Assembly: GCA_021847345.1 (NCBI GenBank)
Contig: JAJZTW010000007.1
Span: 1 to 64,000 of the forward strand
DNA length: 64,000 nucleotides
Origin: Pseudomonadota bacterium
GTDB taxonomy: Bacteria > Pseudomonadota > Gammaproteobacteria > Burkholderiales > Burkholderiaceae_C
Reading direction: 5' to 3'
Part shown: one piece after another, positions 11,797 to 23,217 of the stretch
Layout: the number at the start of each line of letters is the position of its first letter
Position numbering within the stretch: position 1 is the stretch's first letter
Notes under the pieces: generated by a model
Told to the model about the DNA's origin: nothing
Databases searched by the model: none
Seen by the model: the letters and a program-made list of their open reading frames with translations, nothing else
Position numbers and translations under genes: made by a program

Positions 11797-13214
11797 GCCG
11801 ACACCTCCGTGGCGCCGTCGCGCTGGCGCGAAGCGATCTGCGCGGCGACCTGGCCGATCGAGCCGGCTCCCATGCACAGCACGACGTCGCCGTCGCGAGC
11901 GAAATCGAGCACCGCCTGGGGCAGCGCCTGCACGTCGTCGACGAACAGCGGCTCGGTGCGTCCGGCGACCCGCAGCGCGCGCGCCAGGCTGCGCCCGTCG
12001 GCGGCGACGATCGGCGCCTCGCCGGCGGCGTACACCTCGGTCAGCAACACGGCATCGGCCGTGCCCAGTACCGCGACGAAGTCCTCGAACAGGTCTCGGG
12101 TGCGCGTGAAGCGGTGGGGCTGGAAGGCCAGCACGATGCGCCGCCCCGGATAGGCTCCGCGCGCGGCGGACAGCGTGGCCGCCATTTCCGCCGGATGGTG
12201 CCCGTAGTCGTCGATCAGCGTGAACTTTCCGCCGTCGGCGCAGGCCATCTCGCCCCAGCGCTGGAAGCGGCGTCCGACACCGCGGAACTCGGCCAGCGCC
12301 TTGCACACCGCGGCATCGTCCACGCCGAGTTCGGCGGCCACCGCGATCGCCGCCAGGGCGTTTCGCACGTTGTGCAGCCCCGGCAGGTTCAGACGCACCT
12401 GCAGCGGGGGCAGCACCACGCCATTGCGCCGCAGCACGGTGAATTCCATGCCGGTTCCGGCCGCGCGCACGTCGATGGCGCGCACCTGCGCGGCCTCGTC
12501 CAGTCCGTAGGGCGTCACCGGCTTGGACACGAAGGGCAGGATGGCGCGCACTCCGGGGTCGTCGATGCACAGCACGGCCGCCCCGTAGAAGGGCAGGCGG
12601 GCGATGAACTCGACGAAGGTCTGGCGCAGCCTGGCCATGTCATGGCCGTAGGTGTCCATGTGGTCGGCGTCGATGTTGGTCACCACCGCCATCACCGGCA
12701 GCAGATTGAGGAAGGAGGCGTCCGATTCGTCGGCCTCGACCACGATGTACTCGCCGCCGCCGAGCTTGGCGTGCGTGCCGGCGCTGTTCAGGCGTCCGCC
12801 GATGACGAAGGTCGGGTCCAGCCCGCCCTCGGCCAGCACGCTAGCCACCAGGCTGGTCGTCGTCGTCTTGCCATGGGTCCCGGCGATCGCGATGCCGCGC
12901 TTGAGTCGCATCAACTCGGCCAGCATCACCGCGCGTGGCACCACGGGGATGTGGCGCGCGCGCGCCGCCCGCACCTCGGGGTTGTCGGAATCCACCGCGG
13001 TCGACACCACCACCGCGTCGGCGCCGGCGACATGCGCGGCGTCGTGCCCGATGGCCACCGTGGCGCCGGCGGCGCGCAGGTGCCGCACGGCGGCGTTCTC
13101 GCCCAGGTCGCTGCCGCTGATGCGGTAGCCGAGATTGAGCAGGACCTCGGCGATGCCGCTCATGCCGGCGCCTCCGATGCCAACGAAGTGAATGTGGTGG
13201 ATGGCGTGTTTCAT
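11793..13214 (-). CDS. murC: UDP-N-acetylmuramate--L-alanine ligase
   Basis: MurC, 473 residues, adds L-Ala to UDP-MurNAc, the first step of stem peptide assembly in the cytoplasm. The N-terminal Rossmann segment [17 protein letters not shown] is typical. The ATP-binding loop GTHGKTTTT is at about 112-120, and YGHHPAEM marks the conserved Mur ligase C-terminal region. The start at 13214 overlaps the murG stop by 4 bp. Length is normal for MurC (E. coli 491). Confidence 0.98.
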   Translation of the reverse strand: MKHAIHHIHFVGIGGAGMSGIAEVLLNLGYRISGSDLGENAAVRHLRAAGATVAIGHDAAHVAGADAVVVSTAVDSDNPEVRAARARHIPVVPRAVMLAELMRLKRGIAIAGTHGKTTTTSLVASVLAEGGLDPTFVIGGRLNSAGTHAKLGGGEYIVVEADESDASFLNLLPVMAVVTNIDADHMDTYGHDMARLRQTFVEFIARLPFYGAAVLCIDDPGVRAILPFVSKPVTPYGLDEAAQVRAIDVRAAGTGMEFTVLRRNGVVLPPLQVRLNLPGLHNVRNALAAIAVAAELGVDDAAVCKALAEFRGVGRRFQRWGEMACADGGKFTLIDDYGHHPAEMAATLSAARGAYPGRRIVLAFQPHRFTRTRDLFEDFVAVLGTADAVLLTEVYAAGEAPIVAADGRSLARALRVAGRTEPLFVDDVQALPQAVLDFARDGDVVLCMGAGSIGQVAAQIASRQRDGATEVSA

Positions 13215-14287
13215 GTCTGGCTGTCCAGCGCTTCACAGACCGCGACGATGCGCTCGACGGCGTCGCTGCGCGCCAGCGCGCGGGCCTTGCAGGCCATCGC
13301 CTGCAGCTCGTCGCGGCGCAGCCCGCGCAGGCGCGCGGCGAGGCCCTGGGCGTCGAGATCGGCCTGCTGCACCAGCATCGCGGCGCCGGAATCGGCGAGA
13401 TAACGGGCGTTCGCGGTCTGGTGATCGTCGACCGCGAACGGGAATGGAACGAACAGCGCGGCCACGCCGGCGCACGCCACTTCGGTGACCGTGGATGCGC
13501 CGGCCCGGCACACCACGAGGTCGGCCTGCGCGTAGGCGCCGGCCATGTCGTCGATGAATTCGCGGCAGTCGGCCTCGACCCCGGCGGCCGCGTAGGCCTC
13601 GCGCAGCGCCTGCAGATGCGCGCGCCCGCTCTGGTGCACCACGCGCGGGCGCTGCTGCGGCTCGATCAGCGCCAGCGCCCGGGGCAGCATTTCATTGAGC
13701 GCGCGCGCGCCCAGGCTTCCACCGACCACCAGCAACTGCAGGGGCCCGCTGCGCTGCACGTAGCGCAGCGCTGGCTCGGCGAGCTCGCGAATGGCCTGCC
13801 GCACCGGGTTGCCGACCCACTCGGCTCCGGGCAGCGCTCCGGGGAAGGCGCACAACGCGCGCGCGGCAAGTCGCGCGAGCAGGCGGTTGCTCAGCCCCGC
13901 CACCGCGTTCTGCTCATGCAGCACCAGCCGGGCACCGAACACGCGCGCCAGCAGTCCGCCGGGAACGGTGATGTAGCCGCCCATGCCGAGCACCACGCCG
14001 GGATGCTCCCGGCGCAGCGCGCGCGCGGCCTGCGCCAGCGCGCGCAGCAGCTGCGCCGGCAGGCGCAGCCAGCGTGCCGCGCCCTTGCCCCGCACGCCGC
14101 CGAAGTCGACCCAGCACATGCGGTATCCCTGCTGCGGCACCAGGCGCGACTCCATGCCGCCGGGCGCGCCCATCCAGGCCACGTCCCAGCCGGCGGCGCG
14201 CAGGCCCTCGCCCACGGCGAGCCCCGGGAAGATGTGCCCTCCGGTGCCTCCGGCCATGATCATCGCGCGGCGCCCGCTCGGCTTCAT
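13211..14287 (-). CDS. murG: UDP-GlcNAc:lipid I N-acetylglucosaminyltransferase
   Basis: MurG, 358 residues, a peripheral inner-membrane GT-B enzyme that adds GlcNAc to lipid I to form lipid II. The N-terminal glycine loop is [15 protein letters not shown] and the second is [14 protein letters not shown]. The UDP-GlcNAc site includes [14 protein letters not shown] and the [14 protein letters not shown] block. The ATG at 14287 overlaps the ftsW stop by 4 bp, fitting functional coupling of lipid II synthesis with the divisome. Confidence 0.98.
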   Translation of the reverse strand: MKPSGRRAMIMAGGTGGHIFPGLAVGEGLRAAGWDVAWMGAPGGMESRLVPQQGYRMCWVDFGGVRGKGAARWLRLPAQLLRALAQAARALRREHPGVVLGMGGYITVPGGLLARVFGARLVLHEQNAVAGLSNRLLARLAARALCAFPGALPGAEWVGNPVRQAIRELAEPALRYVQRSGPLQLLVVGGSLGARALNEMLPRALALIEPQQRPRVVHQSGRAHLQALREAYAAAGVEADCREFIDDMAGAYAQADLVVCRAGASTVTEVACAGVAALFVPFPFAVDDHQTANARYLADSGAAMLVQQADLDAQGLAARLRGLRRDELQAMACKARALARSDAVERIVAVCEALDSQT

Positions 14288-15513
14288 GCGTGCCCCCCGC
14301 GCATCAGCACCCGGTTCTCGAAGTCCACGCGCAGCAGCAGCGCCAGCGCGACCAGCGAGATCAGCGTGGCCGAGCCGCCGTAGCTCAACAGCGGCAGGGT
14401 CAGGCCCTTGGTCGGCAGCAGGCCGAGGTTGACGCCGATGTTGATGAAGGCCTGGCCGCCGATGAGCACGCCCACGCCCTGGGCCACCAGCGCCGAGAAC
14501 ATGCGATCGGCCGCCAGCGCCTGGCGCCCGATGTCGAAGGCGCGCTTGGTCAGCCATGCGAACACGCCGATGAGCACGATCACGCCGGCGAACCCCAGCT
14601 CCTCGCCGATGATGGCGAGCAGGAAGTCGGTCTGCGGCTCGGGCAGGTAGTGCAGCTTCTCCACGCTGCCGCCCAGGCCCACGCCGAACCAGTGACCACG
14701 CCCGACGGCGATCAGCGCGTGCGCGAGCTGGTAGCTGCTGCCTTCGGCGTTGCTGGTCGACCACGGGTTGAGATAGGCGAAGATGCGATCCCGGCGCCAC
14801 GGGGACAACACGATCATCAGCACGAAAGCGCCGATCACGACCACGGACAGCGCCGCGAACATGCGCCCGTTGACCCCGCCGAGGAACAGGATCACCATGG
14901 CCACCGAGGCGATCACCAGGAAGGCCCCCATGTCGGGCTCGGCCAGCAGCAGCAGGCCGATGAAGGCCAGCGCGGCCGCCATCGGGGCGAAGGCCTTGGC
15001 GAAGCTTTGCTTGACCTGCTGCTTGCGCACCATGAAGTCGGCCGCGTAGAGCACGATGGTCAGCTTGACCAGCTCGGAGGGCTGGAAGTTCAGCACCCCT
15101 AGCGGGATCCAGCGCCGCGAGCCGTTGACCCCCTTGCCGACGAAGGGGATCAGCACCGCGACCAGCCCGCCGAGCGACAGCACGAACAGATACGGCGCCC
15201 AGCGCTGCCAGAAGCTCATCGGGAACTGGAACGCGACCCAGCCGGCGCCCAGGCCGAGCATCACGGCCACCATGTCGCGCCAGAAGAAGTGGAACTGGCT
15301 CCAATGCGCGAAATGCGGGTCCTCGGGAACCGCCACCGTGGCCGAGTACACCATCACGAGTCCGAAGGCCAGCAGCAACACGACCACCCACAGCAGGTTC
15401 TGGTCGTAGTCGAGCATGCGCGACGCGCTGGGGCCGACATAGCCCACGCGCACCGGCATGGGCATCGGCGACGCGCCGGTGCCGCGTCGACGCAGGAGTT
15501 GCGGCCACTTCAT
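14284..15513 (-). CDS. ftsW: SEDS-family peptidoglycan glycosyltransferase FtsW
   Basis: FtsW, 409 residues, the septal SEDS polymerase working with FtsI. About ten hydrophobic segments are visible after a cytoplasmic N-terminus of roughly 38 residues. Family motifs include [14 protein letters not shown] (the essential extracellular loop), LAEPDMG, and the C-terminal [16 protein letters not shown]. The start at 15513 overlaps the murD stop by 4 bp. The cluster position and adjacent ftsI favour FtsW over RodA. Confidence 0.97.
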   Translation of the reverse strand: MKWPQLLRRRGTGASPMPMPVRVGYVGPSASRMLDYDQNLLWVVVLLLAFGLVMVYSATVAVPEDPHFAHWSQFHFFWRDMVAVMLGLGAGWVAFQFPMSFWQRWAPYLFVLSLGGLVAVLIPFVGKGVNGSRRWIPLGVLNFQPSELVKLTIVLYAADFMVRKQQVKQSFAKAFAPMAAALAFIGLLLLAEPDMGAFLVIASVAMVILFLGGVNGRMFAALSVVVIGAFVLMIVLSPWRRDRIFAYLNPWSTSNAEGSSYQLAHALIAVGRGHWFGVGLGGSVEKLHYLPEPQTDFLLAIIGEELGFAGVIVLIGVFAWLTKRAFDIGRQALAADRMFSALVAQGVGVLIGGQAFINIGVNLGLLPTKGLTLPLLSYGGSATLISLVALALLLRVDFENRVLMRGGHA

Positions 15514-17036
15514 GCGCCGTGCTCCATCTCGATGCCGCGCTCCAGCGCGAGCTCGGAGACCGCGGCCGCGAACACCTCGGCACGATGCTTGTAGTCGCGG
15601 AACATGTCCAGGCTTGCGCATGCCGGCGACATCAGCACGACCTCTCCGGCCTGCGCCAGCTGCGCGGCGCGACGCACGGCGGCGGGGAGGTCGGGCGCCG
15701 GCTCGCAGGTGCACACCGCCTGCAGCGCCTGCTGCAGCATCGGCGCATCGCGCCCGATCAGCAGCAGGTGTCGCACCCGCCCGGCAGCAGCGGCGGCCAG
15801 CGGCGCGAAGTCCTGGCCCTTGGCATCGCCACCGGCGATCAGCAGCACCGGACGGTCCATGCCGGCCAGCGCGGCGGCGGTGGCGCCGACGTTGGTGCCC
15901 TTGCTGTCCTCGATCCACTCGACCCCGTCGAGCACACCCAGGCTCTGCATGCGGTGCGGCTCGCCACGATACTCGCGCAGCGCGTGCAGCATCGGCGCCA
16001 GCGCCGCTCCGGTCGAGCTGGCCAGCGCCAGCGCGGCCAGCGCGTTGGCCTGGTTGTGGCGGCCGTGGATGCGCAACGCGTCGGCCGGCATCAGGCATTG
16101 CAGCTGCGCCGGGGCCTGCGGCCGCGCCGGCGCGCCGCGACGCGCCGGCTTGCGCGGTTCGTCGTCGTCGACTCGCGCTCGCGCCAGCCAGTCCATGCCA
16201 TGCTCGCGCAGCACGCCCCACTCGCCGTCGCGGCGCGGCGCGTCCAGCCCGAAGGTCTGCACCCGGCGACCTTCGCGACGCATGGCCATGACCAGCGCGT
16301 CGTCCCGGTTGAGCAGCATCAGCCCGGGCACGCCGGGCAGGTTCCACGGCTGCGGCCCGAAGATGCGCGCCTTGTCGTCGGCGTAGGCCTGCAGGCTGCC
16401 GTGCCAGTCGAGGTGATCCTGGGTCACGTTGAGCACCGTCGCCGCAGCGGCCGCGAAATCGCCGGTGCCGTGCAGCTGGAAACTCGACAGTTCGAGCACC
16501 CAGGCCTGCGGCAGGCGCTGCTCGGCCAGGCGCCGCGCCAGCACGTCGAGCATCGCCGGGCCGATGTTGCCGGCCTCGACCGCATCGACTCCGGCGGCGC
16601 GCAGCAGCAGCGCGGTGAGCCGGGTCACCGTGGTCTTGCCGTTGGTGCCGGTGACGCCGATCACGCCGGGCGCGTAGCCCTGCGCATCGCGCAGCTCGCG
16701 CAGCGCGGCGTCGAACAGGCCGAGCTCGCCGCACACGTCGATGCCGCGCGCGCGCGCCTGGCGAAGCAGCTCGCCGAAGGCGTCATCCGCGGGGGAAATG
16801 CCGGGGCTGACGCACACCAGGTCGACGCCTTCGAGCTGCGTAGTTCCGCCGGCGGCGGTGACGACTTCGACGTCGGGAAATTCCCGGCGCAGCTCGTCGA
16901 GCCCGGGCGGCGCGGCGCGGCTGTCGGCGGCGCGCACGCGCGCGCCGCCGCGGACGCACCAGCGCAGCATCGCCAGCCCGGAAATTCCCAGGCCCAGCAC
17001 GAGGACGTTCCTGTCGCGCAGCATCACGGGCGTCAC
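15510..17036 (-). CDS. murD: UDP-N-acetylmuramoyl-L-alanine--D-glutamate ligase
   Basis: MurD, about 508 residues, adds D-Glu to UDP-MurNAc-L-Ala. The Rossmann start [13 protein letters not shown], the ATP loop [13 protein letters not shown], and the Mur ligase C-terminal regions [13 protein letters not shown] and [12 protein letters not shown] are clear. The GTG at 17036 is preferred because it overlaps the mraY stop by 4 bp, the arrangement at almost every junction in this cluster; the ATG four codons later (17024) is a credible alternative. It is longer than E. coli MurD (438), mainly from an Arg/Pro/Ala-rich stretch (about residues 300-330) in the central region. Confidence 0.96.
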   Translation of the reverse strand: MTPVMLRDRNVLVLGLGISGLAMLRWCVRGGARVRAADSRAAPPGLDELRREFPDVEVVTAAGGTTQLEGVDLVCVSPGISPADDAFGELLRQARARGIDVCGELGLFDAALRELRDAQGYAPGVIGVTGTNGKTTVTRLTALLLRAAGVDAVEAGNIGPAMLDVLARRLAEQRLPQAWVLELSSFQLHGTGDFAAAAATVLNVTQDHLDWHGSLQAYADDKARIFGPQPWNLPGVPGLMLLNRDDALVMAMRREGRRVQTFGLDAPRRDGEWGVLREHGMDWLARARVDDDEPRKPARRGAPARPQAPAQLQCLMPADALRIHGRHNQANALAALALASSTGAALAPMLHALREYRGEPHRMQSLGVLDGVEWIEDSKGTNVGATAAALAGMDRPVLLIAGGDAKGQDFAPLAAAAAGRVRHLLLIGRDAPMLQQALQAVCTCEPAPDLPAAVRRAAQLAQAGEVVLMSPACASLDMFRDYKHRAEVFAAAVSELALERGIEMEHGA

Positions 17037-18211
17037 CGCAGCTTCAGGCTGGCCAGGCCGGCCAGGCACAGCATCATGCTGACAATCCAGAAGCGGATCA
17101 CCACCTGCGACTCCTTGACGCCGAGTTGCTCGAAGTGGTGGTGCAGCGGCGCCATCTTGAAAATGCGCCGGCCCTGGCCGTATTTGCGCTTGGTGTACTT
17201 GAAGTAGGTGACCTGGATCATCACCGACACGGTCTCGGCGACGAACACCCCGCCCATGATGAACAGCACGATCTCCTGGCGCACGATCACCGCGATGGTG
17301 CCCAGCGCCGCGCCCAGCGCGAGTGCGCCGACGTCGCCCATGAAGACCTGCGCCGGATAGGCGTTGAACCAGAGGAACGCCAGGCCGGCGCCGACCATCG
17401 AGCCGATGAAGATCAGCAGCTCTCCGCTGCCGGCGATGTAGGGAAACAGCAGGTAGCGCGAGAACACCGCGTTGCCGCTGACATAGGCGAACACGCCCAG
17501 CGAGCCGCCCACCATCACCGTGGGCATGATGGCCAGACCGTCGGCGCCGTCGGTCAGGTTCACCGCGTTGCTGGCGCCGACGATGACCAGGTAGGTCAGC
17601 ACGATGAAACCGGTGATGCCCAGCGGGTAGCTCACGGTCTTGAAAAAGGGCACGATCAGGTCGGCGGCCGGCGGCAGTGGCATGCTCAGGCCGCTGCGCA
17701 ACCAGGCCGTGAACAGGTGCCAGACCTGCGCGTTGCCGCTGCCCGAGACCGCGAACGCGAGGTAGAACGCCGCGCACAGCCCGATCACGGATTGCCAGAA
17801 ATACTTTTCGCGCGAGCGCATGCCGTTGGGGTCGCGGTACACGACCTTGCGGTAGTCGTCGACCCAGCCGATGGCTCCGAAGCCGAGCGTGACCAGAAGC
17901 ACCAGCCAGACGAAACGGTTGGACAGGTCCATCCACAGCAGCGACGAAGCGGTGATGGCCAGCAGGATCAGCACGCCTCCCATGGTCGGCGTGCCGGTCT
18001 TGATCAGATGGGTCTGCGGCCCGTCCTTGCGCACCGCCTGGCCGACCTTCATCGCGGTGAGCTTGCGGATCAGCGCCGGCCCGGCGGCCAGCCCGATGAA
18101 CAGCGCGGTCAGCGTGCTCATCACCGCGCGGAAGGTGATGTAGTTGAACACCCGGAAAAAGCGCAGGTCGGGCGAGCTTTGCATCAGCCACAGCGCCAGG
18201 CTATGAAGCAT
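17033..18211 (-). CDS. mraY: phospho-N-acetylmuramoyl-pentapeptide transferase
   Basis: MraY, 392 residues, transfers the pentapeptide precursor to undecaprenyl phosphate to make lipid I in the inner membrane. About ten membrane segments are visible. Diagnostic motifs include [20 protein letters not shown] (catalytic aspartates), [22 protein letters not shown] and the LHHHFEQLG histidine block. The ATG at 18211 lies inside the last codons of murEF (11-bp overlap); the downstream overlap with murD is 4 bp. Confidence 0.98.
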   Translation of the reverse strand: MLHSLALWLMQSSPDLRFFRVFNYITFRAVMSTLTALFIGLAAGPALIRKLTAMKVGQAVRKDGPQTHLIKTGTPTMGGVLILLAITASSLLWMDLSNRFVWLVLLVTLGFGAIGWVDDYRKVVYRDPNGMRSREKYFWQSVIGLCAAFYLAFAVSGSGNAQVWHLFTAWLRSGLSMPLPPAADLIVPFFKTVSYPLGITGFIVLTYLVIVGASNAVNLTDGADGLAIMPTVMVGGSLGVFAYVSGNAVFSRYLLFPYIAGSGELLIFIGSMVGAGLAFLWFNAYPAQVFMGDVGALALGAALGTIAVIVRQEIVLFIMGGVFVAETVSVMIQVTYFKYTKRKYGQGRRIFKMAPLHHHFEQLGVKESQVVIRFWIVSMMLCLAGLASLKLR

Positions 18212-21146
18212 GTCGGGACTCCCTGGCAGGACTGCCGTCGAGTTCGTTGCCGCAGGAGCTCCAGCGCTCGCGCAGCGCGGCGACCACGCGCTCCATGCGC
18301 ATGAACCGCGAGCCCTTGACCAGCACCGCGTCGGCCGGCTGCGCCGCCAGCGCGTCGATGTCGAGTTGCTCGAAGGCGTCGGCGTGGCGCCCGGGCAGGC
18401 CCGCCGCGCGGGCGGCGTCGGCCGCGGCGCGCGCTGCGCTGCCCACGGTCCAAAGCGCCTGCAGGCCGCGCTGCGCCGCGAGGCCCCCGGCCTCGGCATG
18501 GAATTGCGGCCCCTGGTCGCCCACCTCGCCCATGTCGCCGAGCACCAGCAGGCGCCGGCCGGGCAGCGCGCCGAGCGCGTCGATGGCCGCGCGCACCGAG
18601 TCGGGATTGGCGTTGTAGGTGTCGTCGATCAACAGCACGCTGCTGCCGTCGGCACGGCGCAGCGTGTTTCGCTGCATGCGCCCGCCCACCGGCTCGAAGG
18701 CCTCGAGCCCGCGCACCACCGCCTCCAGCGGCGCGCCGGCGGCCAGCGCGGCAGCGGCCGCCGCCAGCGCGTTGTGCGCGTTGTGCAGCCCCAGCAGGCG
18801 CAGGCGCACCAGCGCCTGACCGGCCGCGCCGCGCAGGCGCAGGCACATGCAGTCTTCGCCGGCTTGCGCCTCGCCCACCCAGCCTTCGAGCTCGGCCGCC
18901 GGGAGTTGCTGCTGGGCGTCGTGCTCGCGCAGTGCGAAGCGCAGCAGCCGACGCGGCGCCGCCAGTTCGGCCCACAGGCCGGCGTGGGCATCGGTGGCCG
19001 GGAAGACGGCGACGCCATGCGCCGGCAGTGCCTGCAGCACCTGGCCGTTCTCGCGAGCCACCGCCTCGACAGTGCGCATGAACTCCAGGTGCTCGCGCTG
19101 GGCGTTGTTGACCAAGGCCACGTCGGGCTCGGCGATGGCTGCCAGGTGGGCGATCTCGCCCGGGTGGTTCATGCCCATCTCGATCACCGCCGCCTGATGC
19201 TGCGGGCGCAGGCGCAACAGGGTCAGCGGGACACCCACGTCGTTGTTGAAATTTCCCTGCGTGGCCAGGCTGGCGTCGACGCCATGCCAGGCCGCCAGGA
19301 TGCGTGCGAGCATTTGCGTGACCGTGGTCTTGCCGTTGCTGCCGGTGACGGCGATCAGCGGCATCGCCGGCTGCTGGCGGCGCCACGCGCGAGCCAGCGC
19401 GCCCAGCGCCTGGCGGCTGTCGCCCACCTGCACGCCGGGCACGCCGCAGGACTGCACGCCGCGCTCGGCGAGCACCGCGCCGGCGCCGGCGTCGGCCGCC
19501 TGCGCGACGAAGGCGTGCGCATCATGCTGTTCGCCGCGCAGCGCCACGAACAGTTCGCCGGCGCCGATGCGCCGACTGTCGGTACTCACGCCCTGCAGCG
19601 CGCGGCCGGGGTCGCCGACGCACTCGCCACCGGTCCATTCGGCGAGCTCGCGCAACGAGAACCAGCCGCCGCCACGGGCGGCCAGCGCGGCGCGCGCATG
19701 GAACACATCGCTGAAGGCGCTGCGCCTGCCGTGCGCCTCCTGGGTCGCCTCGTGGCCCTTGCCGGCCAGCAGCACGACGTCGCGCGCGTCGGCATGCGCC
19801 AGGGTCTGCGCGATGGCCTGGGCACGATCGGCCAGCACCAGCATGCTGGCCGGCGCCACGGCACCGGCCAGCAGCTGGTCCAGAATGTCCTGCGGGGCCT
19901 CGCTGCGCGGGTTGTCGCTGGTCAGCACCACGCGGTCGGCGCAGCCTTCGGCTGCCGCGGCCATCGGCGCGCGCTTGGCGCGATCGCGGTCGCCGCCGGC
20001 ACCGAACACGCACCACAACTGCCCGCCGCGGCGCCGGGTCACGCCGCGCAGCGCCTGCAGCGCCTGGGCAAGCGCGTCCGGGGTGTGCGCGTAGTCGACC
20101 ACGACCAGCGGCGCACCCTGCCCGCCCAGCGGCTGCATGCGCCCGGGAGGCGCCTGCACCGCGCGCAGCGCATCCAGCACGGCCTGCGCGGGCAGGCCGC
20201 ACGATTCCAGCAGGCCGCACACCAGCAGCAGGTTCGACGCGTTGAACTCGCCCAGCAGCGGCAACTCCACGCGGCGCCGCAAGACCCCGCGCGACAGCTC
20301 CAGCGACATGCCGGCGTCGGCATCGCGCAGGTCCTGCGCGCGCCACTCGGCATCGGCGCCGCGGCAGCTCGCGCGCAGGGTGGACAGTCCGCGCTGGCGG
20401 CAATGCACGGCGAGTTCGGCGCCCAGCGCATCGTCGACGTTGAGGACCGCCGCCTGCAGTTGCGGCCAGTCGAACAGGCGGCGCTTGGCGGCGGCATAGG
20501 CCTGCATGCTGCCGTGATAGTCGAGGTGGTCCTGGGTCAGGTTGCTGAACGCGGCCGCGTGCACGTGGAGCCCGGCCAGACGCTGTTCGTCGAGCCCGAT
20601 GGACGAGGCCTCCAGCGCGCAGTGGCGAACTCCGGCGCGCAGCATCGCGGCCAGCTCGGCGTGCAGGCGCACGGGATCCGGCGTGGTCAGGCCCGTGGCC
20701 CGCAACGCGCCCGGCAGGCCCGCGCCCAGCGTGCCGATGACCCCGCAGGCGTGCCCCGCTGCCTGCAGCGCCTGCGCCGTCCACAGCGCCACCGAGGTCT
20801 TGCCGTTGGTGCCGGTGACCGCGAGCACCTGCATGCGGCGCGACGGGTGGCCGAACCAGGCGTCGGCGATCTCTCCTGCCAGGGCCTTCAGGCCGCGCAC
20901 GCGCAGCGCGTGCGGCGGCAGTTCGAAGGCCTCGGCGCCGTCGTGCTCGACCAGCGCCGCGGCGGCGCCGCGCGCCAGCGCGGCGCCGACATGACGCCGC
21001 GCGTCGGCGGCTGCCCCCGGCCAGGCCACGAACACGTCTCCGGCGCCGAGCGCGCGCGAGTCGGTGCCCAGCGCGGCCTGCGCGGGCGCGAGCTCGCGCA
21101 ATGCGTGCAGCACCTCTGCGCTCGACCGGTAGACGCGCTCGCTCAC
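18201..21146 (-). CDS. fused MurE-MurF ligase
   Basis: One uninterrupted 981-residue frame joins two peptidoglycan ligases. The MurE part (about 1-490) has TGTNGKTS at 111-118 and the DNPR motif near 411-414, which marks meso-diaminopimelate rather than lysine addition. The MurF part (about 495-981) has TGSNGKTT at 601-608 and [11 protein letters not shown], and would add D-Ala-D-Ala. The linker is short (around [16 protein letters not shown]) and no internal stop separates them. MurE-MurF fusions are known in Bordetella and other Burkholderiales. The GTG at 21146 overlaps the ftsI stop by 4 bp. The fusion may channel the tripeptide between sites. Confidence 0.95.
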   Translation of the reverse strand: MSERVYRSSAEVLHALRELAPAQAALGTDSRALGAGDVFVAWPGAAADARRHVGAALARGAAAALVEHDGAEAFELPPHALRVRGLKALAGEIADAWFGHPSRRMQVLAVTGTNGKTSVALWTAQALQAAGHACGVIGTLGAGLPGALRATGLTTPDPVRLHAELAAMLRAGVRHCALEASSIGLDEQRLAGLHVHAAAFSNLTQDHLDYHGSMQAYAAAKRRLFDWPQLQAAVLNVDDALGAELAVHCRQRGLSTLRASCRGADAEWRAQDLRDADAGMSLELSRGVLRRRVELPLLGEFNASNLLLVCGLLESCGLPAQAVLDALRAVQAPPGRMQPLGGQGAPLVVVDYAHTPDALAQALQALRGVTRRRGGQLWCVFGAGGDRDRAKRAPMAAAAEGCADRVVLTSDNPRSEAPQDILDQLLAGAVAPASMLVLADRAQAIAQTLAHADARDVVLLAGKGHEATQEAHGRRSAFSDVFHARAALAARGGGWFSLRELAEWTGGECVGDPGRALQGVSTDSRRIGAGELFVALRGEQHDAHAFVAQAADAGAGAVLAERGVQSCGVPGVQVGDSRQALGALARAWRRQQPAMPLIAVTGSNGKTTVTQMLARILAAWHGVDASLATQGNFNNDVGVPLTLLRLRPQHQAAVIEMGMNHPGEIAHLAAIAEPDVALVNNAQREHLEFMRTVEAVARENGQVLQALPAHGVAVFPATDAHAGLWAELAAPRRLLRFALREHDAQQQLPAAELEGWVGEAQAGEDCMCLRLRGAAGQALVRLRLLGLHNAHNALAAAAAALAAGAPLEAVVRGLEAFEPVGGRMQRNTLRRADGSSVLLIDDTYNANPDSVRAAIDALGALPGRRLLVLGDMGEVGDQGPQFHAEAGGLAAQRGLQALWTVGSAARAAADAARAAGLPGRHADAFEQLDIDALAAQPADAVLVKGSRFMRMERVVAALRERWSSCGNELDGSPARESRHAS

Positions 21147-22921
21147 GCCTTGCCTCCCGTCGCCGACGACGGCCGCGCACCGGCGGGCGGCACGTCGGGG
21201 CGCACCGGCAGGTCCGGCGCAACGCCGAGGATGCGCAGCGCCTGTCCCATCACCTGCGAGAACACCGGCGCGGAGACCTGGCCCCCGAAGTGGCGCTGGC
21301 CCTCGGGCTGGTCGACCGAAACGGCCATGACCAGGCGCGGGTGGTCGATCGGCGCCATGCCGACGAACTGCGCCCGGAACAGATGCTTGTCGTAGGCCTT
21401 GCCGCGCCAGAGGTAGGCGGTACCGGTCTTGCCCCCGGTGGAATAGCCGGGCACCTGCGCGCGCCGCGCCGTGCCCTTCGCGGTGGTCACCAGCGCCAGC
21501 ATGGAGCGGATGTCGGCGGCCACGCGCGGAGAGATCACGCGTACCTCGGGGGTCGGCGGCCCCTTGAGCAGGGTCGCCGGGCGGATCATGCCGTCGTCGG
21601 CGAACACCAGGTAGGCATGCGCGAGCTGGAAGGTCGATACCGCCAGGCCATAGCCGAAGCCCTGCGTGACCGCGTCGATCGGACGCCAGCGGCGCCACGG
21701 GCGCAGGCGCCCGCTGGCGGCGCCCGGGAACAGCGCCTGCGGACGCTGCCCCAGGCCCACCGCGGTGTACATGTCCCACTGCTCCTCGGGCTTCATGCGC
21801 ATCACGATCTGGCCGGTGGCGACGTTGCTCGAGTACTGGATCACCTGCGGCAGCTGGATCAGCCCGTTGTTCGAGTCGTCGCAGATGCGGTTGCCGTACA
21901 TCAGCATGCAGCCGGGCGCGGTCTCGAAGGTGCTGTGCATGGTGACGATGCCGTCCTGCAGTGCCGCCGCGATGGTGAACGGCTTGATCACCGAGCCCGG
22001 CTCGTAGATGTCGGTCATCGCGTAGTTGCGCATGTCCGCCGCGGTGTAGCCACTGCGCTTGTTGGGATCGAAGCTGGGGTAGTTGGCCATCGCCAGCACC
22101 TGCCCGTTGCTGGCGTCGATGACCACCGCACTGCCGTTCTTGGCGTGGCTGTCCTGCACCGCCTGCTCGAGTGCCTGGTAGGTCAGGTCCTGGATCTTGC
22201 TGTCGATCGACAGCTGCACGTCCTGGCCGTTGACCGGCGGCGTGCCGCCCTCGACGTCCTCGATCACGTTGCCCAGGCGATCCCGCATGACCTTGCGCGT
22301 GCCGGGGTGGCCGGCGAGCAGGTGCTGGTACAGCAGTTCCAGCCCGCTGCTGCCCTGGTTCTCGATGTCGGTCATGCCCAGCAGCTGCGCGGCAGCCGCC
22401 CCCTCGGTGTAGAAGCGGCGGTAGCTCGGCGACATGTAGACGCCCTTGATGTGCAACGCCTCGACCTTGCGCGCCGTGTCGATGTCGACCTGGCGCTTGA
22501 CGTAGACGAACTGGCGGTCCATCGCGAAGCGCCGTTGCAGCTCCCTCGGGTCGAGCTGAAGGATCGACGCCAGTTGGTCGACCTGGGCCGAATCGGCATG
22601 CAGGGTCTGCGGATCGGCCCAGATGGTCTTCACCGGAACGCTCGACGCCAGGATGTTGCCGTGGCGATCGACGATGCGCCCGCGCATCGCCGGGAGTTCC
22701 AGCGTGCGCACGAAGCGCAGCGTGCCCTGGCGCTGGTAGAAGCTGGTGGTGATGCCCTGGATCCACAGCGCGCGCAGCGCCAGCGCGACGAAGGCCAGGA
22801 ACAGCAGGCCCTTGACCAGCCAGGCGCGCCCCGGCGGCAGGCGCAGGTGCAGCAGGTGGCTGTTGCGGCGCTGGGCCGGAATGGCGAAGGGACGCGATGC
22901 GGTTCTCATGGCGCGGCTCAT
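21143..22921 (-). CDS. ftsI: septal transpeptidase FtsI (PBP3)
   Basis: FtsI, 592 residues, the class B penicillin-binding protein that cross-links septal peptidoglycan with FtsW. One N-terminal membrane anchor (about 36-55), a pedestal domain with RGRIVDRHG, and the transpeptidase domain are present. The serine motif is SVIK (in EPGSVIKPF), followed by SSN and KTGTAY. The ATG at 22921 overlaps the ftsL stop by 4 bp; a second ATG at 22909 is possible. The C-terminal Pro/Ala tail is not conserved. Confidence 0.97.
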   Translation of the reverse strand: MSRAMRTASRPFAIPAQRRNSHLLHLRLPPGRAWLVKGLLFLAFVALALRALWIQGITTSFYQRQGTLRFVRTLELPAMRGRIVDRHGNILASSVPVKTIWADPQTLHADSAQVDQLASILQLDPRELQRRFAMDRQFVYVKRQVDIDTARKVEALHIKGVYMSPSYRRFYTEGAAAAQLLGMTDIENQGSSGLELLYQHLLAGHPGTRKVMRDRLGNVIEDVEGGTPPVNGQDVQLSIDSKIQDLTYQALEQAVQDSHAKNGSAVVIDASNGQVLAMANYPSFDPNKRSGYTAADMRNYAMTDIYEPGSVIKPFTIAAALQDGIVTMHSTFETAPGCMLMYGNRICDDSNNGLIQLPQVIQYSSNVATGQIVMRMKPEEQWDMYTAVGLGQRPQALFPGAASGRLRPWRRWRPIDAVTQGFGYGLAVSTFQLAHAYLVFADDGMIRPATLLKGPPTPEVRVISPRVAADIRSMLALVTTAKGTARRAQVPGYSTGGKTGTAYLWRGKAYDKHLFRAQFVGMAPIDHPRLVMAVSVDQPEGQRHFGGQVSAPVFSQVMGQALRILGVAPDLPVRPDVPPAGARPSSATGGKA

Positions 22922-23217
22922 CGCGTGGGGATGTTCACCGGCAGCCCGGGCAGCTGCGCGGCGCTGACGTAGTCGCTGCGCGCCGGCGTGACCGGGACCA
23001 TGCCTAGGCGCCCGCGCGCCAGGGATTCGATGCGCGACGGGATGGACAACGCGCGCAGCTCGACCTGCAGGCGGTCGTGGTCGAGTTCGAGCTGGGCCGC
23101 GCGCACCTGCGCGGCGTCGAGCGCGGCGAAGGTGCGCCGCGCGTCGTACTGCGCGCGCACCAGGCTCATGGCGCACACCATGGCCAGTGCCAGCAGCAAC
23201 AGGTTGGCGCGGATCAT
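22918..23217 (-). CDS. ftsL: cell division protein FtsL
   Basis: FtsL, 99 residues, a small bitopic protein forming the FtsQLB complex that activates septal synthesis. One membrane segment at about 4-22 ([16 protein letters not shown]) is followed by a periplasmic coiled coil rich in Leu, Glu and Arg (about 30-65) and a short Pro-containing tail. Sequence identity within the family is low, so the call leans on size, topology and position between rsmH and ftsI. Both junctions overlap by 4 bp. Confidence 0.92.
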   Translation of the reverse strand: MIRANLLLLALAMVCAMSLVRAQYDARRTFAALDAAQVRAAQLELDHDRLQVELRALSIPSRIESLARGRLGMVPVTPARSDYVSAAQLPGLPVNIPTR

